Shown: positions 25,949 to 34,252, counted from the stretch's first letter. The stretch is 64,000 nucleotides of DNA from Leifsonia sp. TF02-11 (GCF_017565305.1 NZ_JAGEKP010000010.1:62001-126000), one strand, 5' to 3'. The notes: generated by a model from the sequence alone, not told the origin. Translations and numbers: made by a program.

Positions 25949-27367
25949 ATGACCGACACCATCTCCCCCGCCACCGCCGCCCGCACGGGATTCACCGACC
26001 GCCGGGGAGTCGAGCACGCCTTCGGCGACTCCGACGCCGAGACGCAGGTGCGCAGCGACGACCGCAGCCACGTCTTCCACTCCTGGAGCGCGCAGGCGCA
26101 GATCGATCCGCTGCCGATTGCCGCGGGCGAGGGCTCGACGTTCTGGGACTACCAGGGCAACGCGTACCTCGACTTCAGCTCCCAGCTCGTCAACCTCAAC
26201 CTGGGCCACCAGCACCCCGACCTGGTCGCCGCCATCCAGCAGCAGGCGGGTCGCCTCGCGACCATCCAGCCCTCGATGGCGAACGACGTCCGCGGAGAGC
26301 TCGCCCGCCGCATCGCCCGGGTCGCCCCCGGCACCCTGAACAAGGTGTTCTTCACCAACGGCGGCGCCGACGCCAACGAGTACGCCGTCCGGATGGCGCG
26401 ACGGGTGACCGGGCGTCGCAAGGTGCTGTCGATGTACCGCTCTTACCACGGCGGCACCGCCACGGCGATCTCGCTCACGGGCGACCCACGGCGCTGGGCC
26501 AACGAGCCCAGCGACTCATCGGTGGCGCACTTCTTCGGGCCCTACCTCTACCGTTCGGCGTTCCACGCGACGACTCCGCAGGAAGAGACGCAGCGCGCGC
26601 TCGAACACCTCGAGAACGTCATCGTGCTCGAGGGCGCCGCCACGGTCGCCGCGATCATCATCGAGACGGTCGTCGGGACCAACGGCGTGCTGGTGCCGCC
26701 GCCCGGCTACCTCGCCGGCGTGCGCGCGCTCTGCGACAAGTACGGCATCGTCTACATCGCCGACGAGGTCATGGTCGGATTCGGCCGGGTCGGCGAGTGG
26801 TTCGCCGTCGACGCGTTCGATGTGGTCCCCGACCTGATCACGTTCGCGAAGGGCGTCAACTCCGGATACGTCCCGCTCGGCGGCGTCGTCATCTCCGACG
26901 CGATCGCCTCGTTCTTCGACGACGTGTCCTTCCAGGGCGGTCTGACGTACTCCGGCCACCCGCTGGCGTGCGCGGCCGGCGTCGCGACCTTCGACGTGTT
27001 CGAGCGCGACGGCATCCTGGAGCGCGTCCGCGACCTCGGCGAGCGCGTCGTCGAGCCTGAGATCACAGCCTGGCTCGACCGGCACCCCTCGCTGGGCGAG
27101 GTGCGCGGGCGCGGGCTGTTCTGGGCACTCGAGCTGGTGCGCGACCGCGAGACGCGGGAGCCGCTGGTCCCGTTCAACGCGGCGGGTGCCGACGCGGCGC
27201 CGATGGGCGCGGTCGCCGCGGCCTGCAAGGCTGCTGGCGTCTGGCCGTTCACCCACTTCAACCGCATCCACATCGCGCCGCCGCTCGTCATCGACGAGGG
27301 CGAGCTGCGTCGCGGCCTCGCCGCGATCGACGCCGCACTCACCGTCGCCGACGGCTACGTGAACTGA
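25949..27367 (+). CDS. Class III (omega) aminotransferase
   Basis: 472-aa PLP enzyme of the class III aminotransferase family. It shows 'LNKVFFTNGGADANEYAVRM' (phosphate-binding turn), the Asp that contacts the pyridine nitrogen in 'IVYIADEVMVGFGRVGEWFA', and the Schiff-base lysine in 'DLITFAKGVNSGYVPLGGVV'. Such enzymes move the terminal amino group of beta-alanine, GABA or diamines to pyruvate or 2-oxoglutarate. A GGAAGGA-like site precedes the ATG. It forms a two-gene unit with the mmsA-like gene. A long hairpin (27375-27440) follows within 10 bp and may end the transcript. Confidence 0.9.
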   Translation: MTDTISPATAARTGFTDRRGVEHAFGDSDAETQVRSDDRSHVFHSWSAQAQIDPLPIAAGEGSTFWDYQGNAYLDFSSQLVNLNLGHQHPDLVAAIQQQAGRLATIQPSMANDVRGELARRIARVAPGTLNKVFFTNGGADANEYAVRMARRVTGRRKVLSMYRSYHGGTATAISLTGDPRRWANEPSDSSVAHFFGPYLYRSAFHATTPQEETQRALEHLENVIVLEGAATVAAIIIETVVGTNGVLVPPPGYLAGVRALCDKYGIVYIADEVMVGFGRVGEWFAVDAFDVVPDLITFAKGVNSGYVPLGGVVISDAIASFFDDVSFQGGLTYSGHPLACAAGVATFDVFERDGILERVRDLGERVVEPEITAWLDRHPSLGEVRGRGLFWALELVRDRETREPLVPFNAAGADAAPMGAVAAACKAAGVWPFTHFNRIHIAPPLVIDEGELRRGLAAIDAALTVADGYVN

Positions 27368-27374
27368 CCCACCA

Positions 27375-27440
27375 CCATCGCTTCCTCACTTTCTTCCGCA
27401 ACACGCCGAGTGCAGCCGGGAGAAAGTGAGGAAGCGACGG
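27375..27440. repeat. 66-bp hairpin element, copy 2 (after the aminotransferase gene)
   Basis: Arms 27378-27398 and 27417-27437 pair over 21 bp with one G-T pair around an 18-nt loop. The outer 17 bp on each side are perfect. It is the same length as the element at 6718-6783 and shares both arms with it, while the loops differ. It starts 7 bp after the aminotransferase stop, so it may terminate or stabilise that transcript. No U-tract is present. Confidence 0.8.
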
Positions 27441-27473
27441 CGGGGAGAGGGACCCCCGGGATATCGTGACTGC

Positions 27474-28595
27474 ATGAGCGAACCTGGGGACGGCCGAGTC
27501 GCGGTCTACATCGACTTCGACAACATCATCATTTCGCGCTACGACCAGGTGCACGGCCGTGGCCAGTTCATGCGCGATCGGCAGAAGTCGGGCACGCAGC
27601 CGAAGCCGGCCTTCGTCGCGAAGCTGGCCGAAGCGCGCGTCGACCTCGGCGCCGTCATCGACTTCGCTTCGTCGTTCGGCACGCTCGTACTCACCCGCGC
27701 CTACGCGGACTGGTCCGCCGCCGTCAACGCGGAGTATCGCGGCCAGCTCGTCGGCCGGGCCGTGGACCTCGTGCAGCTCTTCCCCGCGGCGGCCTACGCC
27801 AAGAACGGCGCCGACATCCGCCTCGCTGTCGATGCCGTGGAGGATCTCTTCCGCCTCCCGGAGCTCACACATGTCGTGATCGTGGCGGGCGACTCAGACT
27901 ACGTGCCGCTGGCCCAGCGCATCAAGCGCCTCGGGCGGTACGTCATCGGCATCGGCGTCGCCGGCTCGACGGCCCGCTCGCTCGCCGCCGCCTGCGACGA
28001 GTTCGTGAGCTACGACGACCTCCCCGGCATCGCACGCGACGAGGCGGCGACGGATGCCGCAGGGACGGTCGGCCCCGCGGAGCAGCCCGACACCGACGCC
28101 GAAGCGGACGCCGGAACAGCGGACGCCGACACCGACACCGCGGTGCAGGGTGCCGCGAGCGCAGCGACGACGTCGCGACGCGGTCGCACCGCCGCGGCGA
28201 AGCCGGACGCGAACACGCCTGAGGCCGAGCAGCCGAAGCGTCCGGCCCGCAAGCGTAAAGCGGCTGCACCCGAGGAGGAGCCGGAGGAGGAGCCGGCCGA
28301 AGACCCGCAGATCGTCGCCACCCGGCTGCTCGCGCGCGCCATGCAGCTCGGCCACGAGAAGGACGACGCGGAGTGGCTGCACAGCTCGTCGGTGAAAGGC
28401 CAGATGAAGCGGATGGACCCCTCGTTCAGCGAGAAGGCGCTCGGCTTCCGCTCGTTCAGCGACTTCATCAAGTCGCGGAGCTCCCTCGTCGAGCTCGACG
28501 ACAGCTCCACCGCGCAGATGCTCCGGCTGGCGCCGACCCGCACGCGCCGTGCCCGCCACAGCGGCAAAGCCTCCGACACGGTGAACCCCTCGTGA
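27474..28595 (+). CDS. NYN (PIN-like) ribonuclease-domain protein with C-terminal LOTUS/OST-HTH domain
   Basis: 373 aa in three parts. Residues about 8-190 are an NYN domain: the first acidic strand 'VAVYIDFDNIII', 'KNGADIRLAVDAVEDLFRL' and the catalytic-type 'VIVAGDSDYVPLAQRIKRLG', all with the expected Asp residues. Residues about 190-285 are an acidic Ala/Pro/Glu linker with runs of KRKAAAP and EEEPEEEP. Residues about 285-355 match the OST-HTH/LOTUS fold ('MQLGHEKDDAEWLHSSSVKG', 'PSFSEKALGFRSFSDFIKS'). NYN domains are metal-dependent RNases and LOTUS domains bind RNA, so an RNA-processing enzyme is likely. The ATG at 27474 gives the NYN start; it overlaps the next gene by 4 bp. Confidence 0.85.
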   Translation: MSEPGDGRVAVYIDFDNIIISRYDQVHGRGQFMRDRQKSGTQPKPAFVAKLAEARVDLGAVIDFASSFGTLVLTRAYADWSAAVNAEYRGQLVGRAVDLVQLFPAAAYAKNGADIRLAVDAVEDLFRLPELTHVVIVAGDSDYVPLAQRIKRLGRYVIGIGVAGSTARSLAAACDEFVSYDDLPGIARDEAATDAAGTVGPAEQPDTDAEADAGTADADTDTAVQGAASAATTSRRGRTAAAKPDANTPEAEQPKRPARKRKAAAPEEEPEEEPAEDPQIVATRLLARAMQLGHEKDDAEWLHSSSVKGQMKRMDPSFSEKALGFRSFSDFIKSRSSLVELDDSSTAQMLRLAPTRTRRARHSGKASDTVNPS

Positions 28596-29038
28596 CCGGA
28601 CAGCCCGCCGCGCCGCAGCCGCCCGCCGTGCCGTCTCCCGGGCGTCGTCCGGGCGTGGTGACGGCCGTCGCCGTGCTCTGCTGGGTCGTCGGCGCACTGG
28701 AGCTCGTGCTCAGCATCCTGGTGCTGGTGCTGTCGGCGGTGCCCGACGCGCTCCCCTCCACGCTGGCCGGGAGCCTGTTCGCGTCCTCGATCGGCTATCT
28801 GGTGGTCGCGCTCGCCTACCTCGCGGTCGGTTTCGGGGTCTTCCGCGGGGTCGACGTCGCTCGCGTCGTCGTGCTGCTCGCGAGTCTGGTCCACCTGGCC
28901 GTCGGGCTCTACACCGCGCTCACGAGCGAGCCGATCGCCGGGATCCTGTCGATGGGACTCGCGGTCGCGATCGCGCTTCCGCTCTGGGTCGGTCGAGGTG
29001 CGGCCTGGTTCGACGCCCGGCGCGCACCGCGAACCTGA
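28592..29038 (+). CDS. Small integral membrane protein, unknown function
   Basis: 148 aa. A Pro-rich cytoplasmic N-terminus (residues 1-20) precedes about four hydrophobic helices: 'VVTAVAVLCWVVGALELVLS', 'IGYLVVALAYLAVGFGVF', 'VVVLLASLVHLAVGLYTAL' and 'IAGILSMGLAVAIALPLWV'. No known domain. The GTG at 28592 overlaps the stop of the NYN-LOTUS gene (GTGA), so the two are cotranslated; whether the membrane protein anchors the RNase partner is speculation. Confidence 0.65.
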   Translation: MTGQPAAPQPPAVPSPGRRPGVVTAVAVLCWVVGALELVLSILVLVLSAVPDALPSTLAGSLFASSIGYLVVALAYLAVGFGVFRGVDVARVVVLLASLVHLAVGLYTALTSEPIAGILSMGLAVAIALPLWVGRGAAWFDARRAPRT

Positions 29039-29080
29039 CATCCTGAGGCGGCGCACAGGATCCGCGGGTTGACTGTCGCC

Positions 29081-30016
29081 ATGGCACGCGTGTGGTTGGC
29101 AGAGCAGTGGGGGTCCCCCGACACCTGGACGTTCGCGGAGCGGGAGGTTCCGCGTCCGGGGCGCGGCGAGGTCACCATCCGGGTGCACGCCGCCGGTGTC
29201 AATCCGGCCGACTACAAGCACGTCGCGAGCCCGCGTCCGGGTCTCGAGCTGCCCGCGCCGATCGGCTACGAGGTCGCCGGGGAGCTCGTGGAGCTCGGAC
29301 CGGACACCGAGATCGCCTCGGGCGGCGGCGCCCCGGGCGATGCGGTGGTCGCGTTCCGGATCCGGGGCGGGTACGCCACCGAGCTCACGGTCCCGGCGGC
29401 CGACGTGTTCGCCAAGCCCGCGAGGCTGTCGGACGAGGAGGCCGCGAACCTGCTGCTCGCCGGCTCGACCGCCGCGCAGATGCTCGACGTCACACGCGTC
29501 GCCGCCGGGGACACCATCCTCGTGCACGGCGCCTCCGGAGCGGTCGGCGTCAGCATCCTGCAGCAGGCCGCCGAGTTGGACGCCCGCGTCATCGGCACGG
29601 CGAGCGAGGGCAGCTTCGCGCGGGTCCGCCGCTTCGGCGGCCTCCCCGTCGCCTACGGCCCCGGGCTCGCCGACCGGGTGCGCGCCGAGGCGAACGGACC
29701 GATCGCCGCGGCGCTCGACACCGTCGGCACGGAGGAGGCGGTGGAGGTGTCGCTCGCTCTCGTCGCCGATCGCGACCGCATCGTCACGATCGTCGCGTCC
29801 GGGCAAGCGAAGGCCGAAGGCTTCCACGCCATCGCCGGCGCGCAGCCCGAGAGCGCAGCGTTCCGCGACGCGGTGCGCCCGCGCCTCCTTCAGCTCGCAG
29901 CCGAGGGCCGCCTGCAGGTGCCGATCGCCCGCACCTACCCCCTGGCCGACGCGCCGGAAGCGCTCCGCTTCCTGGCGGGAGGGCACCCCGGCGGAAAGCT
30001 CGCGCTCCTCCCCTGA
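29081..30016 (+). CDS. Zinc-independent quinone oxidoreductase / medium-chain reductase
   Basis: 311-aa NADPH-dependent reductase of the MDR superfamily (quinone oxidoreductase type). The N-terminal GroES-like domain includes 'EVTIRVHAAGVNPADYKHVA'; the Rossmann motif is 'ILVHGASGAVGVSILQQAAE'. The Cys ligands of zinc alcohol dehydrogenases are absent. Start ATG at 29081 gives the usual N-terminus; a TTG four codons upstream is possible. Substrate unknown. Convergent with the glutamate decarboxylase gene. Confidence 0.85.
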   Translation: MARVWLAEQWGSPDTWTFAEREVPRPGRGEVTIRVHAAGVNPADYKHVASPRPGLELPAPIGYEVAGELVELGPDTEIASGGGAPGDAVVAFRIRGGYATELTVPAADVFAKPARLSDEEAANLLLAGSTAAQMLDVTRVAAGDTILVHGASGAVGVSILQQAAELDARVIGTASEGSFARVRRFGGLPVAYGPGLADRVRAEANGPIAAALDTVGTEEAVEVSLALVADRDRIVTIVASGQAKAEGFHAIAGAQPESAAFRDAVRPRLLQLAAEGRLQVPIARTYPLADAPEALRFLAGGHPGGKLALLP

Positions 30017-30041
30017 CCGGCCGGGCGGCCGGCCCAGGCGC

Positions 30042-31427
30042 TCAGTGGTGGAACGGCACCCGCTTCGGGCCCGGCATGGGCGCCTGCAGCTCGTCGAGTT
30101 CGTGCACGGCGGCGGTGATCGCGTCCACCAGCCCGCCGGCGAGATCGCGGCTGAGGCCGTTGCGGATCACCGCGCGCTGCACCGTCACCTCGGTCAGCGC
30201 CTCGGGCATCGGATAGGCCGGCACCAGCCAGCCGTGCGCGCGCAGCCGCGCCGACAGGTCGTAGAGCGTCCAGAGCGAGTCGTGACCGTCTTTCAGCTGC
30301 CACGCGGTGACCGGGATGTCGGAGCCGTCCGTCCAGATGTCGAAGTGCGGGAGGGTGGCGACCTCGTCGGCCAGATAGCGGGCGACGTCGCGGGAGGCCG
30401 CCTGGACGCGGCGATAGCCGTCGAAGCCGAGCCGGAGGAACTGGTAGTACTGCAGCAGCACCTGCGCTCCCGGCCGTGAGAAGTTGAGCGCGAACGTCGG
30501 CATCTCGCCGCCGAGGTAGCTGACGCGGAAGACGAGGTCGTCGGGCAGCAGGTCCGCTTCCCGCCAGACCACCCAGCCGATGCCCGGGTAGACAAGCCCG
30601 TACTTGTGGCCGGAGGTGTTGATGGAGGCCACCCGCTCGAGGCGGAAGTCCCACTCGAGGTCCGGCTGCAGGAACGGCGCGACCATCGCCCCCGACGCTC
30701 CGTCGACGTGGATGGGCACGTCGAGGCCCGTGCGCCGCTGGAGGTCGTCGAGGGCGTCGCTGATCGCCTTCACCGGCTCGTACCTGCCGGTGTAGGTGAC
30801 GCCCATGATGGCGACCACCCCGATGGTGTTCTCGTCGATGTACGCGTCGAGCTCGGCGCCGTCGAGGGTCGGATGCTCGAGCGAGATCGGCACGAACCGC
30901 GGCTCCACCTCGAAGTAGTTGCAGAACTTCTCCCAGCACACCTGCACGGCGGCGCTCATCACCAGGTTGGGCTTCTCGGTCGACAGCCCCGCCGAGCGCC
31001 GGCTGTGCTGCCACCGCCGCTTGAGGGCGAGCCCGCCGAGCATGCAGGCCTCCGACGAGCCGATGGTGGAGGTGCCGATCGAGCGGTCGGGGTGCGGGGC
31101 GTTCCACAGCCCGGCGAGCATCCGCCAGCACCGGGTCTCGATCGCGGCGGTCTGCGGGTACTCGTCCTTGTCGACGATGTTCTTGTCCACGGCCTCGGCG
31201 TACAGCCGCCCGGCCTGGTCTTCCATCCACGTGCCGACGAAGGTGGCGAGGTTCAACCGCGCATTGCCGTCGAGCATGGCCTCGTCGTGCACGACCTGGA
31301 ACGCGGTATCGGGAAGCGACTCCCCGTCCGGAAGCTCGAACCGCGGGAACTCGGTCGCCTCCCCGGCCCGGGAGAACAGCGGATTGAGGCCGACCGCCTC
31401 GTCGGGAGACTCATAGCCCTGTCGCAT
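30042..31427 (-). CDS. gadB: Glutamate decarboxylase
   Basis: 461-aa PLP enzyme that converts glutamate to GABA and CO2, using up a proton. The Schiff-base lysine is in 'VASINTSGHKYGLVYPGIGW', preceded by 'PIHVDGASGAMVAPFLQPDL' with the Asp and His contacts. 'STIGSSEACMLGGLALKRRW' is the phosphate region. Length and ends match the bacterial GadB group, and the C-terminal 'RVPFHH' retains the histidines seen there. No GABA antiporter gene (gadC) lies nearby. ATG at 31427 gives the family-typical N-terminus. It may contribute to acid resistance or GABA supply. Confidence 0.93.
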   Translation of the reverse strand: MRQGYESPDEAVGLNPLFSRAGEATEFPRFELPDGESLPDTAFQVVHDEAMLDGNARLNLATFVGTWMEDQAGRLYAEAVDKNIVDKDEYPQTAAIETRCWRMLAGLWNAPHPDRSIGTSTIGSSEACMLGGLALKRRWQHSRRSAGLSTEKPNLVMSAAVQVCWEKFCNYFEVEPRFVPISLEHPTLDGAELDAYIDENTIGVVAIMGVTYTGRYEPVKAISDALDDLQRRTGLDVPIHVDGASGAMVAPFLQPDLEWDFRLERVASINTSGHKYGLVYPGIGWVVWREADLLPDDLVFRVSYLGGEMPTFALNFSRPGAQVLLQYYQFLRLGFDGYRRVQAASRDVARYLADEVATLPHFDIWTDGSDIPVTAWQLKDGHDSLWTLYDLSARLRAHGWLVPAYPMPEALTEVTVQRAVIRNGLSRDLAGGLVDAITAAVHELDELQAPMPGPKRVPFHH

Positions 31428-31542
31428 GAGGCGAGCCTATCCGCGTCCGCCGGTTTCCGTCAGGGCATTCGCGTGCTAGCCTGACCATTGGAAATCTTAG
31501 ATGCGATCTTCTTTCACGAGCTCCTCTTGTCCTACTGATCCC

Positions 31543-32055
31543 ATGAGTGAATCGTCACGCGTGCTGCGGAGTCTCGCTGCCGTGCTCGCGACCGCGCTTC
31601 CATCGGTCCTGGCGTTCTGGTCATGGCTCGCGTGGGGCGGAGAAGTGCCGGAGTCCGTTGGAACTCATTGGTCCTCAAATGGGCCGGCGGATTGCGCGAC
31701 CCCGACCGGAGAGTTCTTCGCCGCGACCTTCGCGGTGTCTACGGTCTCTGGAGGCATCGGCACGGTCGTGGCCGTCATCCCCCGCATCCATGCGAACGGC
31801 CAACGACTCGCTCTCCTCGCGTTGGGCAGCGTTTCGGCGGTTGCCGCCGCGCAATGGCTGGTGTCCGCCGGACTCACTCTCCACGCGGGCGACCCGTACC
31901 GCGCTGTGTTGGGCGCGTGGATCCTGGTGGTCCTCGGGTCATTCGCCTACGGCGTCATCCCGCTCCTGCTCGCTCCCCCAGCGACCAACGGACGACGCTC
32001 CCCCGACACGCACATCTCCCCCCAGCCCTCACGGCCGCGCCATAAGGGCTCCTAG
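31543..32055 (+). CDS. Hypothetical membrane protein with a DUF1648-like N-terminal segment
   Basis: 170 aa with about four hydrophobic segments: 'LAAVLATALPSVLAFWSWLA', 'FAATFAVSTVSGGIGTVVAV', 'LALLALGSVSAVAAAQWLVS' and 'VLGAWILVVLGSFAYGVIPL'. Between the first two lies 'VPESVGTHWSSNGPADC', like the DUF1648 pattern (P-x-H-W-x-x-x-G-x-P). The tail is hydrophilic and Arg-rich. The ATG at 31543 keeps the first membrane helix close to the start; an in-frame ATG at 31501 with GGAAA upstream would add 14 Ser-rich residues and remains possible. Function unknown. Confidence 0.6.
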   Translation: MSESSRVLRSLAAVLATALPSVLAFWSWLAWGGEVPESVGTHWSSNGPADCATPTGEFFAATFAVSTVSGGIGTVVAVIPRIHANGQRLALLALGSVSAVAAAQWLVSAGLTLHAGDPYRAVLGAWILVVLGSFAYGVIPLLLAPPATNGRRSPDTHISPQPSRPRHKGS

Positions 32056-32063
32056 CCGGTTGC

Positions 32064-32309
32064 TCATTCGACCTGCAGCTGCGTCCGTGCGGGTGCCGGG
32101 CAGACGAGGAAGGCGTGGCCGTGGTCGCGCTCCATCGTGTGCTCGTCGATCCGACGGGTGCAGAGCGGGCACGTCGCCGCGTCCGTCCTCGGCGCCTCCT
32201 GGTCGTACGGGCCGAGAGGGGGCGGGCCGAGGACGGGGAGCAGCTTGGCGTCCAGCCATTCGGCCGCACGTTCGGCACGAGTGCCGAGCCGGCTCTCCAC
32301 CTTGTCCAT
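32064..32309 (-). CDS. Small putative zinc-binding protein
   Basis: 81 aa. N-terminal helix 'VESRLGTRAERAAEWLDAKL', a Pro-rich turn, then a zinc-finger-like stretch 'CPLCTRRIDEHTMERDHGHA' followed by 'FLVCP'. CxxC, the two His and the last Cys could bind one metal. Not assigned to a known family. Convergent with the upstream membrane-protein gene (8-bp gap). Confidence 0.55.
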   Translation of the reverse strand: MDKVESRLGTRAERAAEWLDAKLLPVLGPPPLGPYDQEAPRTDAATCPLCTRRIDEHTMERDHGHAFLVCPAPARTQLQVE

Positions 32310-32396
32310 GCTTCGATGGTAGGCCGGTCTCCGCCGTCCGAGGCTGCCTCGCAGCGGGCGTCCAGGCCGCTCGAAGGGTGCCGATAGCATCAGGTC

Positions 32397-33200
32397 ATGC
32401 GCGCCATCCCCGACACCCTTGACCCCGGGATCGTCGCGGCGATCGACCGCCGACTCGCGCGCGTGTGCGAGGAGCACGGGGTCACGATCCCGCTGGCCGT
32501 GGAGAGCGGGAGCCGCGCGTGGGGATTCCCGTCTCCGGACAGCGACTACGACGCCCGTTTCCTCTTCGTTCGACCGGTCGACGACTATCTGCGGCTGACC
32601 CCGCTCCGCGATGTGGTGGAGACACCGTTGGACGCCGTCTTCGACCTCAACGGGTGGGACGTACGCAAAGCTCTCGGTCTGTTGGTGCGGGGAAACGCGA
32701 CCGTGACCGAGTGGCTGCGCTCGCCGATCGTGTACGGGGGCGACCCCGCGTTCGTCGGCGGGATGCTGGAACTCGCCGACCGGATCGTGGACCGGGAGCG
32801 GGTGCTCGACCACTACCTCCACGTCGGCGGGCGCCACATCGCCGACTCCGGAGGCAAGCTCAAGCGGTTCTTCTACGCGCTTCGGCCCGCCGCCGCGCTG
32901 CGGTGGCTCCGGGTGCACCCCGGTCACGCTGTCGCTCCCATGGACCTGCCGACCCTCACGGCCGAGAACGGGTCTCCCGACGACGTCGCCCAGGCGATCG
33001 CCGAGCTCATCGAGCGGAAGGCGGTCACGCGCGAGCTGGGCGGCGGCGAGCCTCCACGGCTCCTCACCCGATTCGTCGAGCACGAGCTCGCCATTGCCGA
33101 GGAGCGACAGACCGCACCGCGATCGGATCTCGCCGCGGGCGCTCGGCAGGCGGACGAGTTCTTCCGCGAACTCGTGCTCCCGCGGATCAGCGGTCGCTGA
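32397..33200 (+). CDS. Predicted nucleotidyltransferase (YcgL-like, DUF2204/COG3541 type)
   Basis: 267-aa protein. Residues about 35-60 carry the minimal nucleotidyltransferase pattern: 'LAVESGSRAWGFPSPDSDYD', with G-S-x-A-x-G and the two metal-binding Asp in 'DSDYD', followed by 'ARFLFV'. The rest matches the long COG3541 form ('DLNGWDVRKALGLLVRGNA', 'GKLKRFFYALRPAAALRWL'). Family members are of unknown substrate; they look like aminoglycoside- or MNT-type AMP transferases. The gene overlaps the next, convergent gene by 14 bp. ATG at 32397 has no strong ribosome binding site. Confidence 0.75.
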   Translation: MRAIPDTLDPGIVAAIDRRLARVCEEHGVTIPLAVESGSRAWGFPSPDSDYDARFLFVRPVDDYLRLTPLRDVVETPLDAVFDLNGWDVRKALGLLVRGNATVTEWLRSPIVYGGDPAFVGGMLELADRIVDRERVLDHYLHVGGRHIADSGGKLKRFFYALRPAAALRWLRVHPGHAVAPMDLPTLTAENGSPDDVAQAIAELIERKAVTRELGGGEPPRLLTRFVEHELAIAEERQTAPRSDLAAGARQADEFFRELVLPRISGR

Positions 33201-33507
33201 ACTCGCCGCTCTCCGCCGCGTCCTCCGGCATGATGACCATTCCGCCGGTGCGCTGGCTGGTCTGCAGCAGCGCCTCCATCCAGCGCTCGTTGAGCGCGGG
33301 AGGCGGGCTGCCGAACACGAACGCCAGCGGCACCTCGCGGCTGATCCAGATACTCATGCGGCCTCCGCCCTGCTCGAGGGGGATCTCCCAGTTGAGCAGG
33401 AAGCTCTCGTGGCGGCGCAGTTTCGTCACGAGAGCGATCTTGACGTGCGACAGCGTGCGGTCGTCGAACTCGAACTCCCGGCCGCTGCCGTAGATCAGCG
33501 TCCCCAC
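33187..33507 (-). CDS. Small DUF7882-like protein, paralogue A
   Basis: 106 aa. Opens 'MGTLIYGSGREFEFDDRTLS', then 'HVKIALVTKLRRHESFLLNW'. This is an actinobacterial (Microbacteriaceae) family of small single-domain proteins; I recall it as DUF7882 but that label should be checked. It is a tandem paralogue of the gene at 33509 (shared pattern MGTLIYxxxxxFxFDDRxLxH, then KLRRxExFLLxW and an FVFxxPxxxLNxxW-like motif). No function is known; no membrane segment. It is the downstream member of the pair. Confidence 0.65.
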   Translation of the reverse strand: MGTLIYGSGREFEFDDRTLSHVKIALVTKLRRHESFLLNWEIPLEQGGGRMSIWISREVPLAFVFGSPPPALNERWMEALLQTSQRTGGMVIMPEDAAESGEFSDR

Positions 33508-33508
33508 G

Positions 33509-33874
33509 TCAGTCGCCTTGACGCTTGGGGCGGGACTCCCGGTACGTCCCTTCCGGCAGCTCTTGGCGGATCTCGGCGCGCAGCTCGTCTTCCAGCATCA
33601 GGCCGGCGTTGCTGTTCGCCTTCTCCGTGAGGATCGTCAACCACTCCCGGTTGAGCTCGGGGAGCACGGGGTGCGCGAACACGAACTGCACGCTGATCGA
33701 CGGGTCGAGCCAGATCGAGCGCAGCGTGGGCTCCGCGACCGTCGTGCGGTCCGTCCAGAGGAGCAGGAACCCCTCGCGTCTGCGCAGCTTCGTGGCGATC
33801 ACCGCCTGCAGATGTGCCAGCACCCGGTCGTCGAACGTGAAGCCGTCGGCTCCGTCGTAGATCAGCGTTCCCAT
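33509..33874 (-). CDS. Small DUF7882-like protein, paralogue B
   Basis: 121 aa, tandem paralogue of 33187-33507 with one base between the genes. Shared features: MGTLIYDGADGFTFDDRVLA at the start, 'IATKLRRREGFLLLW' and 'VQFVFAHPVLPELNREWL'. The C-terminus is longer and charged ('RPKRQGD'). In this family basic residues near 'KLRR' and the aromatic strand suggest a small beta-rich fold. Unknown function. Confidence 0.65.
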   Translation of the reverse strand: MGTLIYDGADGFTFDDRVLAHLQAVIATKLRRREGFLLLWTDRTTVAEPTLRSIWLDPSISVQFVFAHPVLPELNREWLTILTEKANSNAGLMLEDELRAEIRQELPEGTYRESRPKRQGD

Positions 33875-33954
33875 CGCGTCCTCTCCGGTTCACACTTTCG
33901 CCGTCCTTCCGCGCGCCGTCAAGTCATCGCCGCGGGCCGGCGTAAAGTCCGGCC

Positions 33955-34200
33955 ATGGACGCTCTCACGCGAACCATCAAAGCGGCACTTCTGTACGAGG
34001 ACGGCCGCACCCTGGACAGTGTCGTGGTCGTGCCGCTGATCGGAGGCTGTCCGCCGGGCGAGATCCGGGTCGCCACCACCTTCGCCGGCGCTCTCGCATA
34101 CGACGTGTACGAGTTGGACGACGACGAGGAGTTCTCGTCGATGCCGGCCTACCCGTACCGATCGACCATCCCGCTCACGACCGCCGACCTCGACGACTGA
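33955..34200 (+). CDS. Small hypothetical protein
   Basis: 81 aa, acidic, no membrane segment or recognised domain. Middle region 'GRTLDSVVVVPLIGGCPPGE' and then 'IRVATTFAGALAYDVYELDD' suggest alternating beta strands. It lies divergent from the DUF7882-like pair with an 80-bp gap. Codon use is normal for the genome, and the ATG is followed by a frame with typical third-position GC, so it is probably real. Confidence 0.5.
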   Translation: MDALTRTIKAALLYEDGRTLDSVVVVPLIGGCPPGEIRVATTFAGALAYDVYELDDDEEFSSMPAYPYRSTIPLTTADLDD

Positions 34201-34252
34201 CCCGCGGTCGCACCGGCCGACCGTCGTGCCGTCGCGCGCGTAAGGTGGTCGG

